From Phragmites australis (Eukaryota; Streptophyta; Magnoliopsida; Poales; Poaceae): a stretch of DNA of 64,000 nucleotides. The DNA lies in assembly GCF_958298935.1 (NCBI RefSeq), contig NC_084932.1, forward strand, positions 3,389,501 through 3,453,500, read 5' to 3'. Shown in pieces: positions 32,663 through 43,615 of the stretch (positions within the stretch are counted from its first letter, which is position 1; each line of letters opens with the position of its first letter). The notes under the pieces were generated by a model. That model searched no databases and had not been told where the DNA came from. It saw nothing but the letters and a program-made list of their open reading frames with translations. A program made the translations under genes and the position numbers.

Positions 32663-33514
32663 CGAGACAAGCATATGCTTTGAATCCTTCTGGGGTCTCT
32701 TTATAGATTGTACCAGACATGCATACTCATCTGGACAAATTGCATAACGGGATATGGTCCTGGGACTTTGCTTGTACTCCGCAAAATGAACGTGTAACAC
32801 GTTACTAGAGCATAGACGTGACAAATGAATGAGATATTGAGTTGATAACGACTATTTTTATTTATTTTTTATTTTTTACTATGCCTCCTTCAAACTGCAA
32901 GACCTTCATGAGACCAAAGGATGCGGGACGGGAGCCTCGAGCCCCCGCCGGCTTACCAACGTGCTCCGTGCACGTCCGCTACTATTCTTATTTTTCTGCT
33001 TTGCATCATAAATTAGCTTTTTAGATGAAGGAATAACATCCCGGGCCTCTTCACCACCAGATGTGCACAACCTAATATTTATTACAAAGTTGCAAAACAG
33101 AGATTAATAGCACAAGGTTGGCTAAAGAACCAAAACTTTAATTAACAAGCCAAGATTAGTTAGGAAAGACTTAAACATCACCCAACATGTTATTGGATCT
33201 TCAGCCATGCCTGACGAAAAGCGCACCATGCCCCGGTTGTCCTTCTGAAGCAAAGACAAATATCACAATTAACAAATGTGTGCCCCTAAACATGACCTAC
33301 ATATGAGCAATAACTTTATTTTTGTCAGAAGCAATATCACAGCAACTTAACCATATTACAACAAAGAGCTAGCGGCAGCTCAAACCAAGATTTGTGATTT
33401 TAGCCTTGATCCAACCCCAACAAGCCTATTGGCTATGCACCTATGAGGAGGTAAATCAATAGACAGTTTGCCAAATATATCTCGTCAACTCACCACGTTG
33501 TATATATACAAATT

Positions 33515-34050
33515 ATTTTTTTGATAAAAGAAAACTTTTATTAACTCTCATCATTATATAAGATGATGTAACCGCACTAGAGTCCACTCCCGGCGTCTGT
33601 GTAACTGAGACACACATAGCCCAAAGCGCTAGAAACAAAAAAGACCGGAAACTAAAGTCCAAACAAAGTTTGAAACTGAAACTTAGGAAAATTAAGGTGG
33701 TGGGTTTAAAATCTGCAGTCCAAAACCCCATCCATGCCGAGTAAACAATGCCCGTACCACCCACTCCAGACGCATACATGCCGCTGTAGCCATCTATCGA
33801 GCTTCCAACTGTTCGAGCGTAGGCCAAGTATAGAGCCAATGCGTACATGTATATATAACCCGCATAGTAGTAAAATGTTTCTTGTTGTCAAAAATAATTT
33901 TATTTCTGTATAGCCATAGCAACCAACATAGGGCCGCTGTTGCAAATAATATATAAGCTTTCAGTTTTTTATTCAGACCATATAGCCAGTTTCCCAGTAT
34001 GTAAGTTACGCTACAGAGTGAGTAAATGTTTAAAGTCACTTGGATGATAA
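33515..34050 (-). mobile_element. L1-type LINE 3' end (unit C)
   Basis: Orthologous to 28963-29480. Minus strand shows LGNWLYGLNKKLKAYILFAT and YRNKIIFDNKKHFTTMRVIY, the ORF2 C-terminus. A T run at 33519-33530 marks the poly-A side. Confidence 0.72.
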
Positions 34051-34099
34051 ACCATGCGAAACATGCAAAAAAACAAGCAGATACATGGTGCTAGAGATA

Positions 34100-34310
34100 T
34101 GGGCCGGCATGGATGCAACTGCGAAGGCAGACGTACAACTTCGGGGTGCTAATGTTCGAGATGCTGACTAGTGGACAAGGGAAGGAGATGGAGGAGATTA
34201 AGGGGCTCTTGGACATTGCACGAAGGTGTACTTAGGGCAGTCATAAGAACTATGTATACCAATGATGGAGGAACTAGAAGGCATGGTGAACAAGCTCTGA
34301 GGATGTCAAA
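34100..34310 (+). pseudogene. Receptor-kinase C-terminal fragment, unit C
   Basis: YNFGVLMFEM follows GACGTAC with the shared two-base loss. The frame then reaches GLLDIARRCT and an in-frame stop. The least damaged order of motifs among the three units, but still only the last part of a kinase domain. Confidence 0.65.
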
Positions 34311-35250
34311 TGAAACACCCTGCCATGTGAATGCACTCCGATGTTCTAATAATTCAGATTCTGAATTGTGTCCCACCTTTACTCTATATCAGTTGATGGT
34401 GCCGATGCTCACCAAAATGTGCAAACTGTCACACACCGAGAGAGATTGATGAACCAACATTAATATTTCTCAAGCATAAAAGTTCACAGTCATGTAATTA
34501 TTAGGCATGTTATCATTGTGCTTAGTTCACCAAACCTATGGCGACATATACACATATTGTTTCATTAATAGACATTGATTATTATAGCGAGGATCGATCG
34601 AACAAAAAAGTTATTTCGTCATTTCTAATGTGATATAAAAGTATTCATCTATCAAGGCAGAACATATATGGCTGGATTCACTACCAAACGTGGCAAGTTG
34701 TTTGCCTCATTGTTAGTCCACACCATATATGACAATGTGGCCAGAGGGCCACCTAGTGCAGCACTATCCATTTTAGAACCAGGTACTCCAATGTAATTGA
34801 TGCGTATTTTTCTTTTGCCTCCTATTCCCATTACACTTTAGCTGTCATCTTCTTCCGAGCTGTGAATTTAATCATATCTTATATACTTTATTGGTTGCTA
34901 GCATTTTGTTGCGCCGTACCAAAACGAAGACATTATATAGGAGGGCAGTGGCATGGTAGTGGAATGGTGTTGGTAGGTGCATTTTTGGTAGCATTCACTT
35001 CTCTGAATGATCATATCCTGCACAGAAGATTTGATCATTAGCACCGTAAATATATCAGGCAGAAGGTGGTTGATTCACAAAAGTGAGTGACTGACGAAGT
35101 GAATGAGACCAGCGTATGCATAGAATCCATCCGCATGTCCATGTATCAGACACTTTTGGACAAACTGGAGTTAATTGTGGTACATGAACGTATACATTAT
35201 TCTGGGTTTTGGGCCACATGGAAATAGAGCAATGGGATTAGAAGTGCCTA
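34311..35250. other. Tail of unit C
   Basis: Matches 25801-26660. Contains TTTTGCCTCCTATTCCCAT (about 34813-34831), TATA-like ACATTATATAGGAGG (about 34931) and the GCACAGAAGATTTGATCATT block (about 35020). Confidence 0.45.
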
Positions 35251-36039
35251 TACGGCTTTTGGTCACTAGAATTACAAGCCTGAACAAAGACCCAAAAATT
35301 GATAAATTTTGCACTACCGGTCACAAGCTTCCCGTAGGGTTCTTCCAGAAACTGAACATGCGGCGCAACTCTGGAAACACAAAGAGGCACTGAGTTAATT
35401 AGCGATGTCCTATCGTTTTTACTTTTTTAATCACAACAATTTATGTTAAAGAAACATCAGAAATCCTATATTCTCCTTCAATATATAGCAAGCAACACAA
35501 GTTTAGGTTTATGGCATTTTGATTGATAACAACTAAACGGTGCACACAAATATGCTACTTTTACGGTTGTTGCCAACAATATGGTCAGACCACAACAGCA
35601 ACGTACTTCCCAACTATTCTAGCCAAGTTGGCTTGCTAGCATTATAAAGGAGAGAAATATTATGGTACACCCAAAAGAATATGGGTCGTCTATTATTTTC
35701 GATCCATTGTTCAGATTAGTTAGCACATAATTGTACTACCATCACTAGATCAGTAAGTACACCACCACCAGCACCACTAGTGGCAATTTTGAAAGAAAAA
35801 ACGCATGGCGGAGTAGTGAAGTTAAAAATCCTATATGAAATTGTAACATTTTAAATTTCAAAAATCAGAATTTCATACTGCCCAAGTTTCAAATTACAAT
35901 TTCAAATCTCACATTTGAATCAACCCTACCTAAAATATATGTTTCTAGCAAGGTAGGGTGCATCAGCATCCACAACGTACAACGGTATAAGGAAGCATAA
36001 ACTCCCCCTGGTCCAAAAGAAAAGGTTGTATATCAAATA
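35251..36039. other. Unassigned sequence right of unit C
   Basis: AT-rich, with short frames only. I see no motif or repeat match inside the window apart from a CACCACCA run near 35762. Confidence 0.4.
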
Positions 36040-36500
36040 TGCACCTACCAAATCTCCATCGTTACTAGCTAGCATTGACACAATGAAATCTTTTCCACTG
36101 GCAGACCAGGACTAGCAAAGCCAACGTCTATTGAGGAGGAAAAAGAGATGGAATGACTAGAGAAAATAGACAGATCTCTCTCTCTCTCTCTCAACTGGAG
36201 ATGGGAAGCTACTGATGTGTTACAAGGGAATAGGAGGCAAAAGGGAAGAGAATATCAGCAGCACAAAAAACAAAGGTCTATTAAGCTTTATGCTTGGCTG
36301 CACTTCGAAGCTCGGACATCCTCTGCAATCTTCTCGACTAGTATAACACTCTCTTTTTTTTACCGCGCTTCTCCACGGCGCGGTCTTCGTTGGAGACCTG
36401 AGCAATGCGGGACGGAGGCTCAAACCCCCGTCGGCTCGGCTCCATCCGGAAATGTTGCTACCGAGCTCCATGCTCGTCAACACTAAGTATAACACTCTAC
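36040..36500 (+). repeat. Copy of a dispersed repeat with GGGAATAGGAGGCAAAAGG; SINE-like block behind it
   Basis: A 200-bp segment (GCACCTACCAAA.. to AGGGAATAGGAGGCAAAAGG) recurs at 37940, 55205 and 59245. A CT microsatellite lies at 36175-36192. At 36358-36480 a GC-rich block with GGAGGCTCAAACCCCCGTCGG resembles 32870-32990 and contains a box-B-like GGCTCAAACC. Confidence 0.5.
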
Positions 36501-36728
36501 TCTAGGTTTCCCCAGCATAGTCATTTTCATGTTTTTCATTGTGTTTGTTATGTACTTCTCTCACCTTATGAGCGCACAGAGCTCTTGTCTCAGTCAATTG
36601 AGTGCATCTTCCATATGTATAGTGCTCAAGTTTAAAGGTTCTCGTTGCTATAATTCTACAGCTCATCAAATGTGGATTTCGTGCGCATTGTGTCACCTTT
36701 GATGCATGTGTCCCATTTTTTTACAGTA
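36501..36728. other. Short unassigned stretch left of the CACTA element
   Basis: No recognised feature. Confidence 0.3.
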
Positions 36729-36731
36729 CAT

Positions 36732-37904
36732 CACTATAAAAAAAACTATTTTTCAAGATACTTAGGGTAATTTTCTATAAACGGTTTATTTGAAAAATCG
36801 TTTGAACAATTGGCGAGGGTCTCCTGCGGTTACAGACCGTCTGTGAAAATATATTATCATAGGCGGTTCATATAAGGAACTGCCTGTAAAAATGGTCATT
36901 TTCACAGGCGATACCTTATGTGAACCGCCTCTGGAAATGACTATTCATTAAAAAATTCATAACTTTTGTATATGAAGTTGGATGAGGAAAAATCTATATA
37001 AAAATTGTAGCTCTCGATGAGATCTACAACTTTGTTGTTGAACGTTTTTTTATTTAAAGTCATTTAGATATCCAAATAAGCGTTTGAAGTTTCAAATAAT
37101 TATTTGTGCATCTAAATGATTTCAAATGAAAAACTTTTCAACTACAAAGTTGTAGATCTCGTCGAGGGCTATAATTTTCATATAAACTTTATCCTAATCC
37201 GACTTCATATAAAAAAATTATGAATTTTTAAACAAAAATTGTCATCCATTTCCACCGACGGTCCGTTTAAAGAACCGCCTGTGAAAATGGGTGACAGTTT
37301 ATCTTCAAAAATTTATAATTTTTTTATACGAAATCGGATGAGGATAAAATTTATATGAAAATTGTAGCCCTCGATGAGATATACAACTTTGTAGTTGAAA
37401 AGTTTTTTATTTGAAGTCATTTAGATACCCAAATAATCATTTAAAGTTTCGGATTGCATGTATCAAAAGAACTACATATGCCCATATGTTCAGTAGTCGT
37501 TCTCTGGTGTGATGGTGGGGAGGGTTCGCGCGACCCGATAGGTTTCGAGTTCGAGTGTCAAAAACCGTGTAGCGTGCGTATTTCGCGTGAAAAAACGCGT
37601 GACTTGTGACATCGCGACCGCGTGGGGTTCCTGGTCGGTAAAAAAAAATTGCTTTTTTTGGTTCAAAAAATATCGATTGAGGGACCGATTATCGCAGGCG
37701 GTCCGCTTAAGGAACCGACTGTAGAAACCTATTTTCACAGGTGGTTCCTTAAGTGAACCGCCTGTGGTAATAGATTTCCACAGTGGTCACTTTTGCGCCT
37801 GTGAAAATTATTTATTTCTACAGGCCTTCGATCGCAGACGGGTGTACTAAACGCCTGTAAAAATAAGTTATCACCTGTCTCTAAAAATAATTTTTGTAGT
37901 AGTG
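36732..37904. mobile_element. Non-autonomous CACTA element with CAT TSD
   Basis: 1173 bp. Begins CACTATAAAAAAAACTATTTT and ends TTTTTGTAGTAGTG. CAT flanks both sides (36729-36731, 37905-37907). Subterminal CAGGCGGTTC-type motifs occur in both orientations near each end. The inside has three copies of a roughly 120-bp block in alternating orientation. No transposase fragment is recognisable, so it would depend on an autonomous relative. Confidence 0.88.
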
Positions 37905-37907
37905 CAT

Positions 37908-38434
37908 TATAATTGACACATACTAAATTTACATTATTATTGGCACTTACATGCCCCTTGCAATATTTGATTCCGTGGCACACCCAATGCTGGCAAACCA
38001 GAGTTGTATGAGAAAATTTTGCCGATGTTGTCTGATGGAAATACGAGGCAAAAAGGACAAATCTATCAGCAAATCAGAAGTTGTTTGACCAATAAACCTC
38101 TGTTTGGATGCCCTTCCAAGCTCGGGCATAACATTCTCAGCATTCTCGGGCTCTCGGCTCGAACTGAATATTCTGTTGAGGTGCCTGTTGGTCCACGGCG
38201 CCGCGATCGACTGAAATCGAAAGATTTGACAGACCTGATTTTTCAGGTGTTTTGGCTGCACCAGAGAAGAGAAAATTAACAATTAATGACACTTACTGGG
38301 TTCCCGTCTATATAAGGTACTATTGGATATCCCGAACGTTGCAGCGGGAATCTTAGGCATTTCTTATGTGATGAATCGCTATTGAATGGTAATTGAGAGA
38401 TGAAGAATAGTGGAGCAAGTTGCTTAAGGGGTGC
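37908..38434 (+). repeat. Second copy of the GGCAAAAAGG dispersed repeat and flank
   Basis: 37940-38060 matches 36040-36260. An open frame MLSDGNTRQKGQIYQQ runs to 38279. Related frames (GNRRQKG) appear at 36217 and 59410, but they have different lengths and ends, so coding is doubtful. Confidence 0.4.
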
Positions 38435-38820
38435 TGTGGGGTTAACGTCACAACTATATGAGATATTTAGACAACGTGCCGCGACATCGTTATTATGATT
38501 ATAGTATTCCAGCTACCATCTCACATGTGAAAGGGTAAAAAGACTAAAATATCCTCGTATGCATAGTATTGTAATATAATATTTTAAGAGCAGACTGTTA
38601 ATTTACCCTGCTATTCTCTTTATAAAAGAGCCTCACAGGGGCCTTTATAAAAGAGCCCCACAGGGGCAAGCAAGGGGACCCTAGATTTTTGTCCATTACA
38701 CAGACTACGTTTCTTTCTCTCTCTCCTATTTTGGCTCACAGTTCATCCCTAAGCTTGAGCCTTCTCGCTGGAAGAGGCGCTTGCCGTATGCTATTCGGGG
38801 CGCGTTTTCGTTTCCCAAGA
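38435..38820 (+). mobile_element. LTR with promoter, followed by a primer-binding-site-like sequence
   Basis: Starts TGTGGGG after a purine-rich GGGGTGC. It has TATA-like CTCTTTATAAAAGAGCC (about 38617-38633) partly duplicated downstream. The first 300 bp match 46054-45800 in reverse orientation. TGGCACCGTCCGTGGGGAC at 38823 resembles the primer site of grass Tat-type gypsy elements, which would make this a 5' LTR. Confidence 0.6.
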
Positions 38821-40380
38821 GATGGCACCGTCCGTGGGGACGGACAAAGAGCTTTGTTGGAAGGAGAGAGAGAAAGAGAAACGGCACCGAGCACCGCGAG
38901 CAAGACGCCGGCGTGCAAGCTGTCTCCGGCTCCGACGTGTCATCGCCACACGAGCAGGCGCAGCTTGAGGCATGCACAGCGACCACGACCTCGCACAGCG
39001 GCATACCGCCAGCCATACGAGCGAGCTGTGGCCTAAACTGTGTGCGTACAAATGTGCCAACTCATACATGGCTACACCTGCAAGCACGAGCCGAAGCATG
39101 CCCTTGCACACTATCTGGAAGGAGCACGAGGGCCCCTCAAGCCCCTCCGGTTCGGCACCAGATACGCATCCGAGCATGTTTCAATTCCTTGTTGGGTTGG
39201 AAACTCGAGTGGCCTTTCATTTATCCAGTACGCATGGTCGCCTGGATTGCGTCCCTAGATGCAGGCTAAGCCACCCTGCCTGTCGTACGGCATGGTTCAA
39301 ATAGCAATAATAGTTCTTTCGTCACACACGCATGGCTATAGTGCACCTTGCAAACCGACCATGTCGACGTAGTTACTCGCATCAGCGTGATGGGTCATGC
39401 ATGTGCTAGAAAAAAAAGGATATATAGCAAAAAAAAGAGAGCACCCTCATTTAAGTAATATGGACGTAGTTACTCCGCATACAGAAGTGCCGCAGAAGGC
39501 TAGGTTAGTCAAAAGCTATGGGGCCCACCAGACACAAGCACTATTCACAGTAGGGCATGGCGCCTCAACACTTGACTAGAGTCCTCCAACGTTCAGACTG
39601 TATCACTAGTGTGCTTATTCACTCCACGTATGAAGTAATGACATATTTATTTACTTGTCGTGCACAAACACGAGTTTCTATAGTCTGTGGTCTATGTCAG
39701 AAAGCACATGTAAGATGACATGGATAGCCTGTAGCCTTCACGTGGTTAGAGGATAGCTCTTGATTTTTGTGGTGCCCGCGTGCACTTGTCCCTAGCTAGC
39801 TTATCTTGTTGTCAGAGGCAGGGCACATTAAATTATGGTAGCACAACGTGCCCGTGCCCCACTTGCTCAAAGATATTCTCATGCGCACATGGCACGGAGA
39901 CCACCACGTATGTCGTACACACTTCTCATTTGGGCTGACCATGCATGCAGCACACAGAGTTCTTCCGTGGCTCGAGACCATGTGTGTGGTACCACAAGAC
40001 ACGGAGCACCCAACAACTTCATCACCTCTGTGATGGCACTCCAGCAGCTACCACGTGCTCGGGTGCCCCCTCAACCGGAGGCCCCCTTCAACTATCTCAC
40101 TAGGCCGTCCCTTTGGACCGTCCGGCACACCGCCGCATCGGCCCTCCAGACCCTCCAGCGTACCACCGCACTGGCCTCCGGACCCTAAGTGCACTGCCGT
40201 GACAGCACTCCCGCTCACTGCATGCTCGGGTGCCCTCACGACCGAAGACCCCATCCGGCTATGCGCGCTCAGGCCACCCACCGGCTCGTCTTCATGCCAA
40301 AGTTCACCATCCACACGTACCATCGGCTAGCTGCGCCTTAGGTCACCCTCTTCAGAGGTCACCCTTCAGTCTCAGGACTA
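38821..40380 (+). mobile_element. Presumed internal region of the retroelement, non-coding
   Basis: GC-rich, with several overlapping frames on both strands but no gag, protease or polymerase motif. I regard the frames as a composition effect. Confidence 0.4.
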
Positions 40381-40384
40381 GCTC

Positions 40385-41040
40385 CAGGCTCACCACCACC
40401 ACCACGCTGGAGCCCTCTTCTCCACGACCGGTGTCCCTCCGTGCTCGGGCTCCACTCCACGACTAGAGCCCTACTGCATCGTGCCAGAGCCCTCTTCTCT
40501 GCGACCGGTGTCCCTTCGTGTGCGGGCTCTACTCCACGGCCGAGGAGCCCCTCCGCTCGATGGTCGAAGCCACACTTTGCTGTGCTGGAGCCTCTCTCCT
40601 CCACGACTGGTGTCCCTCTACAAGCTAGCTCTGCTCCACGGACAAAGCCCTATTACGCCACGCCGGAGTCCTCTTCTTCGTTGTCAGGGTGCCCCTCCGT
40701 GAGCAAGCTCTACTTTGCTGTCGGGGTGCCCCTCCGCTCTGTAGCTAGAGCCCCTCCACTCGACGGTCGGAGCCCCACTTCGCCGTGCCAGAGCCTCTGT
40801 CCTCCATGACCGATGTTCCTCTGTGCGTGGGCTCTGCTCTGCGACCGGTGATCCCCTCCGCTCGAAGGTCGGAGCCCCACTCCATTGCGCCGGAACCTCT
40901 CTCCTTCACAATCGGTGTCCCTCCACAAGCCACCTCTGCTCCGTGGCTGGGGTGCCCCTTCGCTCCACAGCCGGAGCTCCTCCGTGCCACGCCAGAGCCC
41001 CTCCACCCCACTACTGGTGCCCCTTCATGCTCCACGACCA
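40385..41040. repeat. Degenerate minisatellite, unit about 80-105 bp
   Basis: Five or six irregular copies of a block containing GAGCCCCTCCGCTCG, CGACCGGTGTCCCTCC and GGGCTCTGCTCC. The spacing varies between about 80 and 105 bp, so frames shift from copy to copy. Non-coding. Confidence 0.7.
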
Positions 41041-42735
41041 AGCTAGACCCTTCAGCTCACCACCCTTCGACACAACTCTGGACCGGGCTCCAAAGCCCGT
41101 TGATGGGGATGGTCCACCTGAATGAGGAGACCTCCCACAGCCATAACTTGATGGCTCATAGATTGAGGAAGTCCGGGAGGTAGACGACGCACGACCACAC
41201 CTTGCTGAGGTGGTTGGTGCTGTTCCACCAGGAAGATGTCCGATTGCATCATGTAGCTTTCCTTCCATTGCGCCGCCGCACTCCAGTCGAACGATGTGAC
41301 TCTAGTGCAACCGAGCATGTGTGACCCGGCTGGCTCCTAGGCCACCACCATGGGTACAGAGGTGCTAGACTGAGCTACATGAATGCCGAAAGCGCAGAGG
41401 CGCCTAGGCCGCCCTTCTGCTACTTGCATGTTTTGGGGATCAAGAGCACACACAGGCGTGGAGCTGCCTACCGAGATCATGCACACGATGTGGTGCCTGC
41501 AGAAGTTTGAGGCAATCTACCTGATGATGGTGCTGTACAGCTAATGCTGGCATTGCCGATGGCGGCAAGTGTGTACTAGCCATTTGAGGACCAGCTGCTG
41601 ATGTTCCATGACGTGCTTGGCGTCTCCATGACTAACTCACTAGGTAGATCAACGTGCGCAGATGGACCTTCGTGATGGCTGTAATTGGACAAATTCATCG
41701 ACCATGGGCGGCAAGCTAGACCTGCAAGGCCTATTCCACAGACCTGTGGAGCCAAAGCCGGAGGTTGGCTCGGGGCGTGAAGCTGGCTCTAGAGTGGAGA
41801 CACAGGGGCCTTTGTGATGCTAGTAAGCGCGCGAAGACAGGTTGGCTACATGTGTAGTCAATATATAACAAGGCACCAGCTAGTACATATTCTTTGCATG
41901 CATGTCCTTTACAAGGCACGTGCTAAACTGCTAGTACATATTCTTTGCAAGCATATCCTGTATAAGGCATGTGCTAGACTGCTACTACATATTGTTTGCA
42001 TGCATATCCTTTACAAGTACGTGCTATCATCTAGTCATGCCCACCACAGACTGGGAAACCCATCGACCGGCCAATGTGCGATAGGCATCTGAGTGTGGCA
42101 TGCATATTTAATTCTTAGCAGGTGAGCTCATGGTTGCACCTGCATGCAATTTCACACACATTTTCATAACGCATGCACGTAGCCCTTGCTTTCTGTGACA
42201 CGCATGCATGCACTTGTTCCCTTACACATAAAAGGAGCAGAGCATTAAGCCATAAATGCCACGCCTGCATGAAGCTTTTGCTTCATGTGATATGAATGCA
42301 TGCGCGCACAGCTTTCTCTGTTTTCTGTGCGTAGAAAGCAGGATGTTGAGTGTGACTTGGAAGCATGGAGTGGTTAAGACCTGTCTTCGCATGAACCAAA
42401 CTGGTGGAGTCCCTCCAGGTGCACGCGCATGCCCCTCCAGCCTTGCAGACTCCGCCTCCGGCCTAGTAGGCCTCCGACCGTGCGCACCTGGGTTAGCGCA
42501 CCTGAGCTCCCACCAACCACCAAGTACGCCCCACTATTGCCAACCCCAGGTCAGCATCGCTGTTTTGACCTTTGCATGGTTTACTAAGGTCCTTAGTTTA
42601 GGCGCATGCTGATATTAGTCATCTGAGCTAGTGATATTCTCTACTGCAAATTAGTTATTCGCTGATAACAGTAAGGTACAAAACTTAATATTTATCTTTG
42701 CTTAAGTAGTGCCACATAATGCATAGCAATCTAAA
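41041..42735. other. Retroelement-like debris; contains 3 x 51-bp repeat
   Basis: No recognised protein. At about 41880-42035 a 51-bp unit (TAGTACATATTCTTTGCATG...) occurs three times. Because 51 is a multiple of three it produces a spurious repeating frame. Confidence 0.4.
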
Positions 42736-42789
42736 CCCTCTGGTACCTCGTAGGCTTAGGCTGAGTACCGTCGAGTTCAAAACCCTCCG

Positions 42790-43366
42790 GTACCTCAAAG
42801 GCACAACCTCGGTAACATCAAGGTCCAAGCCCTACGCACCTGAAGGCATAGCCTCGGTCACAGTGATGCCTATGCACCTGAAGGCATAGCCTCGGTCGTG
42901 GTGATACCTAATAACCTGAAGGCATAGCCTTGGTCGTGTGATGCCTATGCACCTGAAGGCATAACCTCGGTAGCGATGATACTTACGCACCTGAAGGTAT
43001 AGCTTCGGTCGCGGTGATGCCTACGCACTTGAAGGCATAACCTCGGTCGCGGAGATGCCTACGCACCTGAAGGCATAGCCTTGGTCACAGAGATGCCTAC
43101 GCACCTAAAGGCATAGCCTCGGTCACGGTGATGCCTACGCACCTGAAGGCATAGCCTTGGTAGCAGAGATTCCTATGCACCTGAAGGCATAGCCTCGATT
43201 GTGGTGATGCCTACACACCTGAAGGCATAGCCTCGGTGGTGGTGATGCCTACGCACTTGAAGGTATAGCCTCGGTGGTGGTGACGGTGATGCCTACGCAC
43301 CTGAAGGCATAGCCTTAGTGGCGGTGATGCCTCCACACCTAAAGGCATAGCCTCGGTGGCGGAGAG
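42790..43366. repeat. 38-bp minisatellite, about 14 copies
   Basis: The unit CACCTGAAGGCATAGCCTCG plus GTCGCGGTGATGCCTACG recurs with a period of 37-38 bp. Substitutions are mostly in the GTCGCGG part. The left edge is diffuse (degenerate units from about 42735). Confidence 0.9.
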
Positions 43367-43407
43367 GTCCAAATCAGCTTATTGATTATTCCTAAAATTA
43401 CTTCATT

Positions 43408-43470
43408 TCATACATACATACATACATACATACATACATACATACATACATACATACATACATACATACA

Positions 43471-43501
<31 letters not shown>

Positions 43502-43502
43502 G
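43408..43502. repeat. (CATA)n microsatellite
   Basis: About 95 bases of uninterrupted CATA repeats, ending in TGCATATACATACAC. Confidence 0.97.
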
Positions 43503-43504
43503 CA

Positions 43505-43615
43505 TATACATACACTTGAGTTTTCGCTGCTCCCCTGACAGACGCTTGAGTTTGGTTCCATAAACATGCCGTGAAGCACCTGACAGACGCTTGAGTTTTC
43601 GCTGCTCCCCTGGCC
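43505..43615. repeat. Short direct repeat
   Basis: CTTGAGTTTTCGCTGCTCCC and CTGACAGACGCTTGAGTTT each occur twice within 110 bp. Confidence 0.7.

Larger units (their letters stand above)
31710..35250 (+). repeat. Kinase-fragment unit C
   Basis: Third unit, without the MITEs of A and B and without the solo LTR of B. It therefore serves as the empty-site reference. It begins with the same leader as unit A (CACAAGTGACTATTGTGGCT at 31740). Confidence 0.75.

Noticed and set aside
37947..38282. Open frames on both strands (111 and 91 codons) at 37.95-38.28 kb
   Set aside because: They lie in a dispersed repeat whose other copies have different frame ends. No recognisable domain.
38689..41318. Many overlapping frames of 60-160 codons on both strands
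   Set aside because: GC-rich tandem-repeat sequence with few stops by composition. No conserved domain, and frames change between repeat units.
41814..42092. Repeating 17-residue frame containing HILCMHVLYK
   Set aside because: Direct product of a 51-bp tandem repeat. No start context or homologue recognised.
42790..43366. CRISPR-like regular repeat array
   Set aside because: The units are contiguous with no unique spacers and the genome is a plant's; it is a minisatellite.
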